Positions 53,819 through 62,455 of a stretch of 64,000 nucleotides of DNA are shown here, piece after piece; the stretch's first letter is position 1; each line of letters opens with the position of its first letter. A program made the translations under genes and the position numbers. Source of the DNA: Pontibacter sp. HSC-14F20 (GTDB lineage: Bacteria > Bacteroidota > Bacteroidia > Cytophagales > Hymenobacteraceae); the NCBI RefSeq assembly GCF_019599265.1, contig NZ_JAHZTC010000005.1, positions 124,001-188,000 on the forward strand, written 5' to 3'. The notes under the pieces are model-generated. The model worked only from the letters and a program-made list of their open reading frames with translations, did no database searches and had not been told where the DNA came from.

Positions 53819-55216
53819 TTACTTAAGAGCTAAGGCTCCAATATTTTCCAATAGTTCAGTATCCAATGGTACTCTATTATGTGCGTCATTTATTAGGCTG
53901 TCCATATCTTGGTACCAGTTGGCTTTGATAAAGTCTTCATAGTTGTGGTGCAGCTGGTGCATTTGCTGTAATGCCAACATTACTTGGTCAACCACTTTAA
54001 ACAGTTCATTTACCTTCTCCCGCTCTATAGGCTTACCAGCATGCACAAATTCGCTCCGCAGCTTATACATTTCTGACATGGCATAGTAGTGTGGCTTAAA
54101 CTCCACTCTTAACCGTTTAAAAGTAAGTATAGCCATGCGGTTCTTCAGCGTGTTAGATCTGGCTTCTTCCGTATCGGAGTTAAGCACCGCATCTAGGCCA
54201 GCCGTTAGGTTAATGAAAGCATCTGCTGATCGGTCGTCCTGCAAGTGTATAGCGGCCGTAGTAGCAAAAGATTTCAGTACATCGTGCAGGTGCAAGAACT
54301 CACTCTCGCCCCTTTGCTTCATTTCCTGATAGGCTTCAACAGCCTGGTTTACGTGCTCTATACTATGACGCCAACCATACTGTATCTGATGATTACATGT
54401 TTGGATTGGAATCATCCAGCCTTGGTCCGGTTTGCCAGTTATATGCGTAAACATGGTAAACTGTGTGCCATCGCCTAAGCCCATTTCATAGAAAATCCGC
54501 TTATCATAGAAGGCCATACCGAATGCCACAGCATCTGCCAGATCTTGGCTAAACTCGCTCCAAAATTGCTGCCACTTCAGTTCACTTAACGCTTCGAAGT
54601 ATACATCATACACAAAGTCACGGTACCCGTCAGGAAGATATTTGTACAGCTCTAAAAGGTTAAACACCTTTATTTCCTGCCTATCACGGTGTATGGCTAG
54701 GAAATCTTCTACCACCAGCTCATTTAGCTTATTATACTTTATGTATCGCTCCCAATAATCGGTAGTAGGTATGTTACGTTTAATAATATTTTTAACATCC
54801 TGCGCCTTAAACTTACCGAACAGAAAGCGCTCCAGCTTCAAATACTCTTCTTCAGCATAGTGCAGCTTCATTGGAAACACCATCTGCAAATTTGCCTTTG
54901 TAAAACTCTTGGCAAGTTTGTCTGTAGCTGTGCGCGCGCTTTTGGTTGCGTTATAAATGCTCAGAAAAAAGAAAGTATACACCTGCGCCAACTGTTCGCT
55001 ATACTCATGGCTGGCACTCAAATAGAATTGCTCTACATCTTTTAGATAATCGGCATAGGAATAGCCATCAATTTCTTTAGGGTAATACAGGGTAATAGAT
55101 GGTCTTAAATGAGTTCCGTCATGCTCATCCCTTGCTGGCATCTTAGCTTCAAATTTCTTCAGGATGTAATCGGGTGTAAAGCTTGTTTGGATGCTTTGGA
55201 GGTAGGCTGTTTTCAT
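53819..55216 (-). CDS. HEPN-domain protein (Apea-like)
   Basis: 465 residues. The C-terminal part has the HEPN arrangement: ADAFINLTAGLDAVLNSDTE near residue 325, then KLRSEFVHAGKP near 383, in which RSEFVH is an R-x4-H motif, the catalytic signature of HEPN ribonucleases, as in Apea-type domains. The N-terminal 300 residues are helical and unassigned (YTFFFLSIYNATKSARTATD, WERYIKYNKLNELVVEDFL). HEPN proteins in defence islands often act as RNases that arrest the infected cell. It is transcribed against the Res-like gene. No partner nucleotidyltransferase is adjacent. Confidence 0.75.
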   Translation of the reverse strand: MKTAYLQSIQTSFTPDYILKKFEAKMPARDEHDGTHLRPSITLYYPKEIDGYSYADYLKDVEQFYLSASHEYSEQLAQVYTFFFLSIYNATKSARTATDKLAKSFTKANLQMVFPMKLHYAEEEYLKLERFLFGKFKAQDVKNIIKRNIPTTDYWERYIKYNKLNELVVEDFLAIHRDRQEIKVFNLLELYKYLPDGYRDFVYDVYFEALSELKWQQFWSEFSQDLADAVAFGMAFYDKRIFYEMGLGDGTQFTMFTHITGKPDQGWMIPIQTCNHQIQYGWRHSIEHVNQAVEAYQEMKQRGESEFLHLHDVLKSFATTAAIHLQDDRSADAFINLTAGLDAVLNSDTEEARSNTLKNRMAILTFKRLRVEFKPHYYAMSEMYKLRSEFVHAGKPIEREKVNELFKVVDQVMLALQQMHQLHHNYEDFIKANWYQDMDSLINDAHNRVPLDTELLENIGALALK

Positions 55217-55349
55217 CTGAGAATGCTTGAAAATTGATTATGATAGCTATAAGCAAGTGCTCTAAAACCTTTATTTTACTTCATAAATATACAGTATATT
55301 TAATACCTGTTATAAGGCAGGAATGTTCACCACCCTAAATTTGTTAACT

Positions 55350-56234
55350 ATGCGACATCAGATAATTCATAGGTACATTTTAGAAAATGAAAATAGCATA
55401 GCTAAATATTACACATTTTATAAGAGAGATTCCCTTTGGCTTGATCTAGATCAATTAATAGATGGAGATGTCTATGATTCTGTTTTCATTGACAAAAAAG
55501 AAAAATACATCCACTTATCTTATAAGAATTGTGATGGGTGTGAAGTTGATGCGGTTATTGACATAAATGGTAACATAATACATAAAGATTTAGAATCTAT
55601 TGATTATGTTATCAATGATTTAGAAAATGGAAGCGTTAAATTCAATTCATGCCAATCAAACTTTGTAAAAGACTTTCAATCTTCAGATTATGGATTAATT
55701 CATAGGATTGTAGTAGAAAATGAATTTAGTAAGCCTGAGCCTTACTTTTTTTTAAAAAGAGGGTACAAATGGCTCAATTTAAATCAATTGGTCGATGGAG
55801 ATATTTGCGAAGCCAATTTTATTGGCAATACTGAAAGGTTTATACGTCTTTCTTACAAATACTGGAACGGGCATCTACTTGAATCAATTATTGACATCAA
55901 GGGCAATATAGTATATAGGGATATAGCTTGTATTATAGAGGTAGTTGATAAACATGATCTTTTTATTGTCCGATTTGATGCAGCTTATATGCACAAAGAT
56001 TTCAGAAGTTATTATGAGCTATATAAGTACCATTATTACTATGCTGTAGTAGATGGAGATGGAGCCCTTAAAATTGCCCCTACTTTTGATGTAATAAGTT
56101 ACGATGAGGAGTCTGAATGTTTTATTTATAGAGAATTTAGTAGCGGAGAGCAGTTAGAGGAACATGTAGATTTTGTTCTGAATAACGAACATTTCATCTT
56201 TGAACCTAGACCTTATATTGAAACTGACCTATAG
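55350..56234 (+). CDS. Unknown protein with internal duplication
   Basis: 294 residues from the ATG at 55350 (MRHQIIHRYILENE); an ATG at 55323 would add nine. The protein contains two copies of a segment of about 100 residues: copy 1 has LWLDLDQLIDGDVYDSVFID and VIDINGNIIHKDLESI; copy 2 has KWLNLNQLVDGDICEANFIG and IIDIKGNIVYRDIACI. The short strands with an xIDxxGNIxxxDI end recall WG-type beta repeats, but the tryptophan-glycine signature is not clear. The third part is divergent (YAVVDGDGALKIAPTFDVIS). AT-rich. No signal peptide, no recognised function. Confidence 0.8.
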   Translation: MRHQIIHRYILENENSIAKYYTFYKRDSLWLDLDQLIDGDVYDSVFIDKKEKYIHLSYKNCDGCEVDAVIDINGNIIHKDLESIDYVINDLENGSVKFNSCQSNFVKDFQSSDYGLIHRIVVENEFSKPEPYFFLKRGYKWLNLNQLVDGDICEANFIGNTERFIRLSYKYWNGHLLESIIDIKGNIVYRDIACIIEVVDKHDLFIVRFDAAYMHKDFRSYYELYKYHYYYAVVDGDGALKIAPTFDVISYDEESECFIYREFSSGEQLEEHVDFVLNNEHFIFEPRPYIETDL

Positions 56235-56379
56235 TAAATCATTAATTCAGAAAGTTTTTGTTTTCAAACTTATCAGCTTGTACAATCATATTATTTTGTT
56301 GAAGGACTTAATTGCATAAATCTTATAGGCAAAATTTCAATTATCAAAATTTAAGTATAATAACCCTTAAATATCCCCC

Positions 56380-57402
56380 ATGCCCCTTATCAACTTCATA
56401 GAGATTAAAACCAAGTCAGGTTACAGCGAGTTTGAACTACATACGGGAGATATTACTAACCTGGGCTTTGAAGTAGACCTAGTGGCTTTTTCGGCATATA
56501 AAGGCAGCTATGTACCAACGCCGGGTTCAGTAATCAGGTCGTTTTATGAGCAAGGTATAGATGTGGAAGCGTTGGCAGAAAAACCTTTGCTGGACCTGCG
56601 CGATAGCTTCGGCACCTGGGTTTCACAGCCTTTAGAAGTTCAGAATATCAAGAACCTGATCTGTCTTGAGATACGGGGTACGGGATTTACCTTTGAAGAA
56701 GCCATCCGTAATTTGTTCTCTGTTCTGTCCGTGCTGGAAATAAAAGGTTACCGTAACAAAACCATTGCTTTGCCCATGCTAGGCACCGGTAGCCAGCGCA
56801 TCAACCCCAAAGAAATTGTGCCGATACTGGTTAACCAGGCATTGGACTTTCTGATGCACGCCCGCTACCTGAAGAAAGTTATTTTTGTGGTGCGGGACGA
56901 GGAGCAGGCAGAAGAACTGAACGAAGTAATGGATATGGTTTTAGGCCGTAGCAATGTACGCGTGCCACATGGCCCAATGATAGATGGTCTAAAGTCAGAG
57001 ATACTTCGAGAGCTGGATAAGATAGAAGCTTTGGGAGTGGCAAATCATCTTGTTAAAGAGTTAAAACGCATCATATCAGGCGAGTGCAGGTCTTTTGACT
57101 TAGGCGTAAACTCCCGAAAAATGGTAGAGTTTATATTATCTGACATCTCACCTGAATATAGCCACGGCTATAGTTTGCTTCATAATATCCGATTATTAGA
57201 CAATGTGGGTATAGCCAAGTGGGTGCAGAGTTACATGCATGTGCTACGTGAGTTCGGTAATGCAGAAGCTCATAGTGCCACAGCTGCAAAAAGAAACCCT
57301 GAAAATATGAGTGCCAAAGATCTGGAAGTATGTTTATTTTGTTTACAGCGGGTACTTGATTTCTATAATAGCTATAAAAGCCAGTTTCAATTCCTAAAAT
57401 GA
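56380..57402 (+). CDS. Macro-domain-like protein fused to a DUF4145/HEPN-like domain
   Basis: 340 residues. The N-terminal part has GDITNLGFEVDLVAFSAYKG (GDIT at residues 23-26) and later KTIALPMLGTGSQRINPKEI near 127-146, matching the two glycine-rich ligand loops of macro domains, which bind or hydrolyse ADP-ribose derivatives. The C-terminal part (about 230-335) has NSRKMVEFILSDI, a helical stretch and REFGNAEAHS, the pattern of DUF4145-type HEPN-like domains. Such a fusion would suit sensing of an ADP-ribose-type signal and an effector response, which is inference. It is a single gene in a set of plus-strand accessory genes. Confidence 0.75.
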   Translation: MPLINFIEIKTKSGYSEFELHTGDITNLGFEVDLVAFSAYKGSYVPTPGSVIRSFYEQGIDVEALAEKPLLDLRDSFGTWVSQPLEVQNIKNLICLEIRGTGFTFEEAIRNLFSVLSVLEIKGYRNKTIALPMLGTGSQRINPKEIVPILVNQALDFLMHARYLKKVIFVVRDEEQAEELNEVMDMVLGRSNVRVPHGPMIDGLKSEILRELDKIEALGVANHLVKELKRIISGECRSFDLGVNSRKMVEFILSDISPEYSHGYSLLHNIRLLDNVGIAKWVQSYMHVLREFGNAEAHSATAAKRNPENMSAKDLEVCLFCLQRVLDFYNSYKSQFQFLK

Positions 57403-57500
57403 TAAGCACAACAATACATACTATATCCCTCTAAAACCTACTATCAGCTATAGAGATTGAAAATACTTTTTATATAATCTTATATTTTTTAAAATTTATT

Positions 57501-57530
57501 TTTGATATATATTAAAAATAAATATATTTG
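57501..57530 (+). promoter_or_regulatory. Bacteroidota-type promoter upstream of the TPR gene
   Basis: TTTG at 57501-57504 and TATATTTG at 57523-57530 are separated by 18 bp and match the -33/-7 consensus TTTG-N17-23-TAnnTTTG. Transcription would start about 150 bp before the TPR gene at 57687 and include the conserved leader described below. Confidence 0.5.
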
Positions 57531-57650
57531 CTCCTGAAATTCTAAACTTAGAAGACCTATCTAATATGATGTAGCCGATAATTAAAGTGTATTTGCACAC
57601 AAGAGTTTAAATATTTCCAATTCCTAATAAGTTGCTCAAAGAGGTCAACG

Positions 57651-57691
57651 GGATTGGTATGTTCAAAATATTAAACTTTTTTAATTATGTG
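57651..57691 (+). repeat. Conserved leader, copy 1 (before the TPR gene)
   Basis: About 40 bp ending in the start codon: GGATTGGTATGTTCAAAAT, then ATTAAACTTTTTTAATT, then ATGTGCA. Copy 2 at 58760-58797 is nearly identical. It ends exactly at the second codon (Met-Cys) of the gene. An ATG within it (57659) is out of frame with the gene. Confidence 0.7.
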
Positions 57692-58562
57692 CAAGCCAGA
57701 AAAAAATCTTATCGCTACTTCATCTAACTCAGCTAACTTTTACTTTGAAAAGGGTAATGCCTACGATGCCAAACAGAATTGGCTTCAGGCAATTTTCTGC
57801 TATACTAAAGCTATTGGTTTACAGCCTGATAATGTAGCATACTACATAGAAAGAGCTGAATCCCTTATTATGGCAAATGAACTTAGTCATGCAAAGAATG
57901 ACTATGATCAGGTGCTAAAATTACGCCCTACTGATGATTACGCCTATTACAGAAGAGCTACTCTAAAGCTTGATCTTGGTAAGGAAATCAGTGCACTTAA
58001 TGACCTTAACAAAGCTATCGAGTTAAATGATGAGGCTTACGAGTACTTTGCACTACGTGCAGAACAGTTTATTAAAAATGCTGCGCATATAGCTGCTATC
58101 GCTGATCTAACCGCAGCTATCAAACTATTTGCTCCAGACGAAGAAATACCTCTTAAAGTGTTAGAGGAGCTTTACTTAAGAAGAGCTCAGGTAAATGCTT
58201 TAGAAGATACCTGGTCTAGTGCTCTTTACGATTGTGAGCAGGCTCTGGCAATGAATCCTGAGCAACCAGACTATCTTGTTTTAAAAGGATTCTGCTATGC
58301 AGGTATGGGTATGGATAATGAAGCTGAACGTATTTTAAAGCAAGCCTACATGAAAGCTGACACAACTCATGATTATTACACTTGGCTTTCAACAAAAAGA
58401 AGCTTTATACTAGATGACGCTGGAGAAATGGCAGACTTGAATGAGGCTATTGAAATCTACAATAAACCTGAGTCCTATGCTCTTCGGGCGGAACTGAAGG
58501 CAAGGTTAAATAACCTGGAAGGTGCTCTAGAAGATTATAGAGAAGCCTATCTTCTAAAATAA
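57687..58562 (+). CDS. TPR-repeat protein
   Basis: 291 residues, made almost entirely of tetratricopeptide repeats: ANFYFEKGNAYDAKQNWLQA, AYYIERAESLIMANELSHAK, YAYYRRATLKLDLGKEISAL, YEYFALRAEQFIKNAAHIAA and further degenerate copies to the end. TPRs mediate protein-protein contacts. There is no signal peptide. The partner is unknown. It begins MCKPEKN after the conserved leader and is followed by a 13-bp hairpin, so it is a single transcription unit. Confidence 0.85.
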   Translation: MCKPEKNLIATSSNSANFYFEKGNAYDAKQNWLQAIFCYTKAIGLQPDNVAYYIERAESLIMANELSHAKNDYDQVLKLRPTDDYAYYRRATLKLDLGKEISALNDLNKAIELNDEAYEYFALRAEQFIKNAAHIAAIADLTAAIKLFAPDEEIPLKVLEELYLRRAQVNALEDTWSSALYDCEQALAMNPEQPDYLVLKGFCYAGMGMDNEAERILKQAYMKADTTHDYYTWLSTKRSFILDDAGEMADLNEAIEIYNKPESYALRAELKARLNNLEGALEDYREAYLLK

Positions 58563-58572
58563 AAGAAACAAA

Positions 58573-58611
58573 CTTCGTGAAGCACTTACTATAATTAGGT
58601 GCTTCACGAAG
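58573..58611 (+). terminator. Terminator-like hairpin after the TPR gene
   Basis: CTTCGTGAAGCAC (58573-58585) pairs perfectly with GTGCTTCACGAAG (58599-58611) around a 13-base loop, 11 bp after the TPR stop. The T-run behind it is weak. Confidence 0.6.
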
Positions 58612-58759
58612 GTTAATAAATTAGATCAAGACTATAAAACCAGTTACTAAACCGTAGCAATTGACATAACTCTATAAGTTAGCAGCTACTGCTGCTCTGC
58701 ACACCAGATTTTAAACTATTTATCCATTACCTGAAAGGCAGCCTAAACTGCTATAACAG

Positions 58760-58797
58760 GAGTGGCATGTTCAAAATCTTAACATTTTTGTTATGTG
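58760..58797 (+). repeat. Conserved leader, copy 2 (before the possible ART-fold gene)
   Basis: GGAGTGGCATGTTCAAAATC, then TTAACATTTTTGTT, then ATGTGCA: nearly the same leader as at 57651-57691, again ending at a Met-Cys start. The two genes are otherwise unrelated. Confidence 0.7.
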
Positions 58798-59296
58798 CAG
58801 AGAAAAGTACCTCAACCAGCCGCTTATTAAAGCGAAACGCTACGTTTACCACATCTCCCCTGCCGTCAACCGCGACTCTATCGATCGCCTCGGCATCCTC
58901 TCCCGCAACGATATCCGCTTCGGGCCTAAATTCGGCTATCCTGATGCTGTATTCGCCAACAACCTCGATGTATTCAACAGTTTCTTTTGGTGGCCGTTCA
59001 TCGAAGAGATGTGGGAACAAGATGATCCAAATGCCCTTGAACGCATCTACGACATCTGGGAAATTGATACACGTATTGTTAACACCACATGGCGTCGAGA
59101 CCCTGGCTTGTTCAAAGGCAACAGGCACATCTTCACGTTAGACGACATCCCACGCGAAGCCATTCGCTTAGTGCGCCAAGAGCCCATGGAGCAGCGCATC
59201 CGTTATAGTGACGGCGTAGCGTCTACCTATACTTGGAACGGGCTGGTAACGGTCCTTCCCCGTAGACCAAGGTATAGGCTCCCGTGTGTCAGATAA
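58793..59296 (+). CDS. Possible ADP-ribosyltransferase-fold protein
   Basis: 167 residues. The N-terminal RYVYHISPAVNRDSIDRLGI followed by VFANNLDVFNSFF and later YDIWEIDTRI resembles the layout of ART-fold proteins (DarT-, KptA- or RolB-like), with Y-H-I-S, an N-x-x-S-I helix, then a substrate loop. The match is to the general pattern only; catalytic residues are not certain. It is higher in GC than the TPR gene before it. It starts MCREKYLNQ after conserved leader copy 2 and stops 2 bp before a large inverted repeat. A different, non-enzymatic role is quite possible. Confidence 0.55.
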   Translation: MCREKYLNQPLIKAKRYVYHISPAVNRDSIDRLGILSRNDIRFGPKFGYPDAVFANNLDVFNSFFWWPFIEEMWEQDDPNALERIYDIWEIDTRIVNTTWRRDPGLFKGNRHIFTLDDIPREAIRLVRQEPMEQRIRYSDGVASTYTWNGLVTVLPRRPRYRLPCVR

Positions 59297-59298
59297 AC

Positions 59299-59357
59299 TT
59301 ATACCTGATTGGGTACAGAAGGCTATATTAGATCTTTCTGTACCCAATCAGGTATAA
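59299..59357. terminator. Perfect 22-bp-arm inverted repeat between convergent genes
   Basis: Arms at 59299-59320 and 59336-59357 (core CCTGATTGGGTACAGAA) are perfectly complementary around a 15-base loop. It follows the stop at 59296 by 2 bp. Both arm ends contain the over-represented word TATACCT/AGGTATA. Position between convergent genes suggests a terminator, but there is no long T-run. Confidence 0.6.
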
Positions 59358-59368
59358 AATAAGAACAC

Positions 59369-59398
59369 CCAGCAAATTAGTCCATGCCGGGTGTCTTA
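59369..59398. terminator. Second hairpin, probable rmuC terminator
   Basis: ACACCCAGC and GCCGGGTGT can pair with one mismatch around a 12-base loop. On the minus strand it lies just behind the rmuC stop at 59419, so it may end rmuC transcription. Confidence 0.5.
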
Positions 59399-59418
59399 AT
59401 CAGAACAGTAGATGTGTT

Positions 59419-61074
59419 TTAATTGGCCATCAAAGGCTCTACATCGTTCCCATCATTGAGCAATATAGGATCAATGATGACTTGCTCTGGCTCGTCTTCT
59501 GTTGGGAGCATTGCTGCAGAAATAGTTTTGCTGGATTTTAGTCCGAGATCTTTTAATTTGATAGCCTGCCCAATCAGGTTTCCACTACCCGTCTTGAGTT
59601 GTCCTATAGCATGGTCATATGCATCTCTTGACTTCTCTAAATGCTTTCCAACATCTTCCAGTTTTGAAACAAAGCCTACAAACTTCTCATAAAGTTTTTC
59701 TCCCCTATTCACGATCTCCATGGCATTTTTACTCTGCATTTCCCGCTTCCATAGGTCAGCCATTAGCTTTAAGCAAGCAATTAAATTGGTTGGGCTGATC
59801 AGTAGTATTCTCTTTGAGTAAGCATAGGACCACAACTCCCTATCGTTCTGAATAGCGATCATATAGGCGGGTTCTATTGGCACAAACATCATAGTAAAAT
59901 CAAGAGAAGACTCCAGGTTGTCGTATTTTTTACCCTGCAAGTCGTCTATGTGCTTCCGAATACTTTTTAGATGTTCGTGTAAGTGCATTTCCTGAGCTTC
60001 AGCCGTCTCTGCGGAAAAGTATCTATCGTAAGAAACAAGTGAAACTTTAGAATCGATGATGATGACACGCTCATCTGGCAGTTTCACCAAAACATCTGGC
60101 CTTAAGCTATTTCCTTCTTCATCCTTTATCGTCTGCTGCAGGAAATACTCCCTCTCTTTCTCCAATCCGGATTGCTGCAAAATACTCTCCAGGATCATTT
60201 CACCCCAATCGCCCTGCTTTTTAGATTGCCCCTTAAGCGCTGTGGCAAGGTTATTCGCCTCGGTACTAACTTTATTTGTTTGCTCCACTAATTCTTTCAC
60301 TTTAGCTTCAAGAGAGAACCTCTCTTTTGACTCCTTATCGTAAGTTTCTTCAACCTTCTTTTTAAAAGTGTCGATATTGTCGCCAAGTGGTTTTAGTAGC
60401 GCCTCAATATTTGCCTTATTCACATCTGTGAATTTACCTGACTTCTCCTCCAGTATCTGATTGGCAATTTTTTCGAACTGCAGAAGCGCAGTTTCTTGGA
60501 TCTTTGTTATTTCATCTTTTTGGGTAGTTATTTTTTCATTCAGGGAGCTGTTATTAGCTGTTAAAGTACTGTTTGCAGCAATAAGCTGATTATTACGTTC
60601 AGTAATTTCGGCTATATGTTCATCTTTGCCTTTAAGCAAAATCTTCTGCTGTTCAATATTTTCTACCAAAGACCTGTTACTAGCACTCTCCTGTGCGCAA
60701 CGTTGATTCAATACATTGATCTCCTGCTGCTGTTTTGAAACTAAGTTTGTCTGCTCGGTTAGTGAAGTAGCCAATTCAGAGATTTTTTGCTCATTATTCG
60801 TAACAACTGTTTTTAGTGAAGCTGCTGTAGATTGAAGTTCATTAAACTCAGACTCCTTTGATTCTAATTTCAAATTTAGCTTAGTCAATTCCTGCTGTTG
60901 TCCCGAAGCTCTGTCTTCTGCAACTTTAAGCTTTGTGTTAACTTCATTGAAGTTAGCATGTAAAGCATCATAGTCTGCCTTGGAAACATGCTTTGTTTTC
61001 GTCAGCAAATTGGCAATGATAAAGGATAGGATTGACCCGAATAGAAATCCCAGAAAAATTGACAGTAGATCCAT
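59419..61074 (-). CDS. rmuC: DNA recombination protein RmuC
   Basis: 551 residues. A single N-terminal membrane anchor (MDLLSIFLGFLFGSILSFII) is followed by a long coiled coil (about 35-265) and the RmuC nuclease-like domain, with GDWGEMILESILQQSGLEK near 290, RPDVLVKLPDERVIIIDSKV near 325 and the D...D-x-K residues of a PD-(D/E)XK site. RmuC limits inversions at short inverted repeats in E. coli. It is a single-copy chromosomal gene and marks the right end of the accessory stretch. Confidence 0.93.
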   Translation of the reverse strand: MDLLSIFLGFLFGSILSFIIANLLTKTKHVSKADYDALHANFNEVNTKLKVAEDRASGQQQELTKLNLKLESKESEFNELQSTAASLKTVVTNNEQKISELATSLTEQTNLVSKQQQEINVLNQRCAQESASNRSLVENIEQQKILLKGKDEHIAEITERNNQLIAANSTLTANNSSLNEKITTQKDEITKIQETALLQFEKIANQILEEKSGKFTDVNKANIEALLKPLGDNIDTFKKKVEETYDKESKERFSLEAKVKELVEQTNKVSTEANNLATALKGQSKKQGDWGEMILESILQQSGLEKEREYFLQQTIKDEEGNSLRPDVLVKLPDERVIIIDSKVSLVSYDRYFSAETAEAQEMHLHEHLKSIRKHIDDLQGKKYDNLESSLDFTMMFVPIEPAYMIAIQNDRELWSYAYSKRILLISPTNLIACLKLMADLWKREMQSKNAMEIVNRGEKLYEKFVGFVSKLEDVGKHLEKSRDAYDHAIGQLKTGSGNLIGQAIKLKDLGLKSSKTISAAMLPTEDEPEQVIIDPILLNDGNDVEPLMAN

Positions 61075-61152
61075 TGTGCTTAATAGTTAAGGTTTAAAAT
61101 CTGTTTCACTTTATTTTTAGATTGCAGCCTAATCCGCTTATTCATCTGTCAA

Positions 61153-62088
61153 TTATCCAGTCTTAGCTTGATCTATCAAACCTACAGCCACAGCACGTAT
61201 CCCTTCTTTATCATACACCATATCCCTCCAACGTTCCGGAATTCCCTGTTCCCCATAATAAGCGCCGGCAATCTGTCCATACACCGCACCCGTCGTGTCA
61301 GCATCGTTACCCAGGTTCACAGCCAGCAGGGCACCCTCCTCGAAGGAGCTGCTGATGTAAAAAGCCCAAAGCGCTGCCTCCAATGATTTGACCACATAGC
61401 CGCTTCCCTTTATGAAGGGTGGATTGTTTTCTTTGAAAGAACCGTTGGCAACAACTTCAATTTCTGGAGAAAGGACATAGTTTTCCCAGTAATTTTCGAC
61501 CGGCGTGAACAGCGGCTGCAGTAACTCTTCTTTTGTCCTACCCTCCAAGGCACCTACGATGATCCCTGCCATATACACACAGGCATCTATCGTGGTGGTG
61601 GCACCGTGCGTGGTGCGCGAACTTTCTGCTGCATATTGCAATGCCAGCTCAGGCTGCTGGTGGTAAAAAAGTGGCACCGGTGCCAGTCGCATAATAGAGC
61701 CATTTCCTGCGGTCTGCGGATTCGTTGAGCCGCTGTAAGGATTGTTGGTCTGCTCAAACTGGTACAGGGCTGTGCGTGTCGCGTTGCCAATATCGAAGCA
61801 GTGGCCGGTGGAGCTTCTATACCCGTCGCGGTACCAGCGCACATACCTTTCCATTTGGTCTTTCGGGTCAAAACCCTTGCAGTGCAACAGACTATCGGCT
61901 AGGCATAGCGCCATGGACGTGTCGTCCGTCCATTGCCCCGGCTCTAGGTCGAAGGGGCCACCTCCTACTATATCATTTATCGGCTCAAAACTGCCGGGCT
62001 GCGTAAATTCCAGGGTGGTACCCAAGGCATCACCAATGGCTAAACCTAACAGGGCACCTCTGCCTCTATCCTGTGTTGTGGACTTCAT
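61153..62088 (-). CDS. ADP-ribosylglycohydrolase family protein
   Basis: 311 residues of the DraG/ARH fold: GRGALLGLAIGDALGTTLEF near residues 8-27, PGQWTDDTSMALCLADSLL near 50-68 with the acidic T-D-D metal motif, GNGSIMRLAPVPLFYH near 130 and VNLGNDADTTGAVYGQIAG near 257-275 with the second D-x-D-T metal motif. Such enzymes remove ADP-ribose from arginine or other acceptors, using two Mg2+. All four metal ligands are present. The start ATG overlaps the stop of the DUF4236 gene by one base, so the pair is probably co-translated. Confidence 0.93.
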   Translation of the reverse strand: MKSTTQDRGRGALLGLAIGDALGTTLEFTQPGSFEPINDIVGGGPFDLEPGQWTDDTSMALCLADSLLHCKGFDPKDQMERYVRWYRDGYRSSTGHCFDIGNATRTALYQFEQTNNPYSGSTNPQTAGNGSIMRLAPVPLFYHQQPELALQYAAESSRTTHGATTTIDACVYMAGIIVGALEGRTKEELLQPLFTPVENYWENYVLSPEIEVVANGSFKENNPPFIKGSGYVVKSLEAALWAFYISSSFEEGALLAVNLGNDADTTGAVYGQIAGAYYGEQGIPERWRDMVYDKEGIRAVAVGLIDQAKTG

Positions 62089-62288
62089 TATTTACTTGAT
62101 TTTTTAGTGCCTAGATACTTTCTATACCCAATACCTGTGCCCGGAGCTCCGCTACTCACATACGTTTTGCCAGAAGCGGTCTTACCTATTCGGGCACCGG
62201 GAACGCCGATGCTAAAGCCTACCCCACTCTTGGAAAGGTTGATGCGGATAGGACCGATGTTAAATGATTTTCGAAAGAAGAAGGCCAT
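62088..62288 (-). CDS. DUF4236 family small protein
   Basis: 66 residues with the full DUF4236 pattern FRKSFNIGPIRINLSKSGVG, FSIGVPGARIGKTASG and YVSSGAPGTGIGYRKYL. The family is widespread and of unknown function; the glycine-rich strands suggest a small beta fold. It overlaps the downstream hydrolase start by one base. Confidence 0.9.
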   Translation of the reverse strand: MAFFFRKSFNIGPIRINLSKSGVGFSIGVPGARIGKTASGKTYVSSGAPGTGIGYRKYLGTKKSSK

Positions 62289-62455
62289 GGTAATAAATTA
62301 TATAAGAGTAAGGAATCAAATAAGGATAGCTTAAGGGGAAGATCATGCCAGGACATTTTATGGCTTTTTGAGAGAACTGGCAGGCATAAAAGGATCAAAA
62401 CAACTTCCTGCCTATCAACTATTGACAGGCAAGAGACTTTTCAGAGCATAACCTA

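Noticed and set aside
58767..59141. Open frame MFKILTFLLCAE... overlapping the possible ART-fold gene
   Set aside because: Its remainder is Ser/Thr-rich low complexity typical of a shadow frame; only the leader part is similar to the region before 57687.
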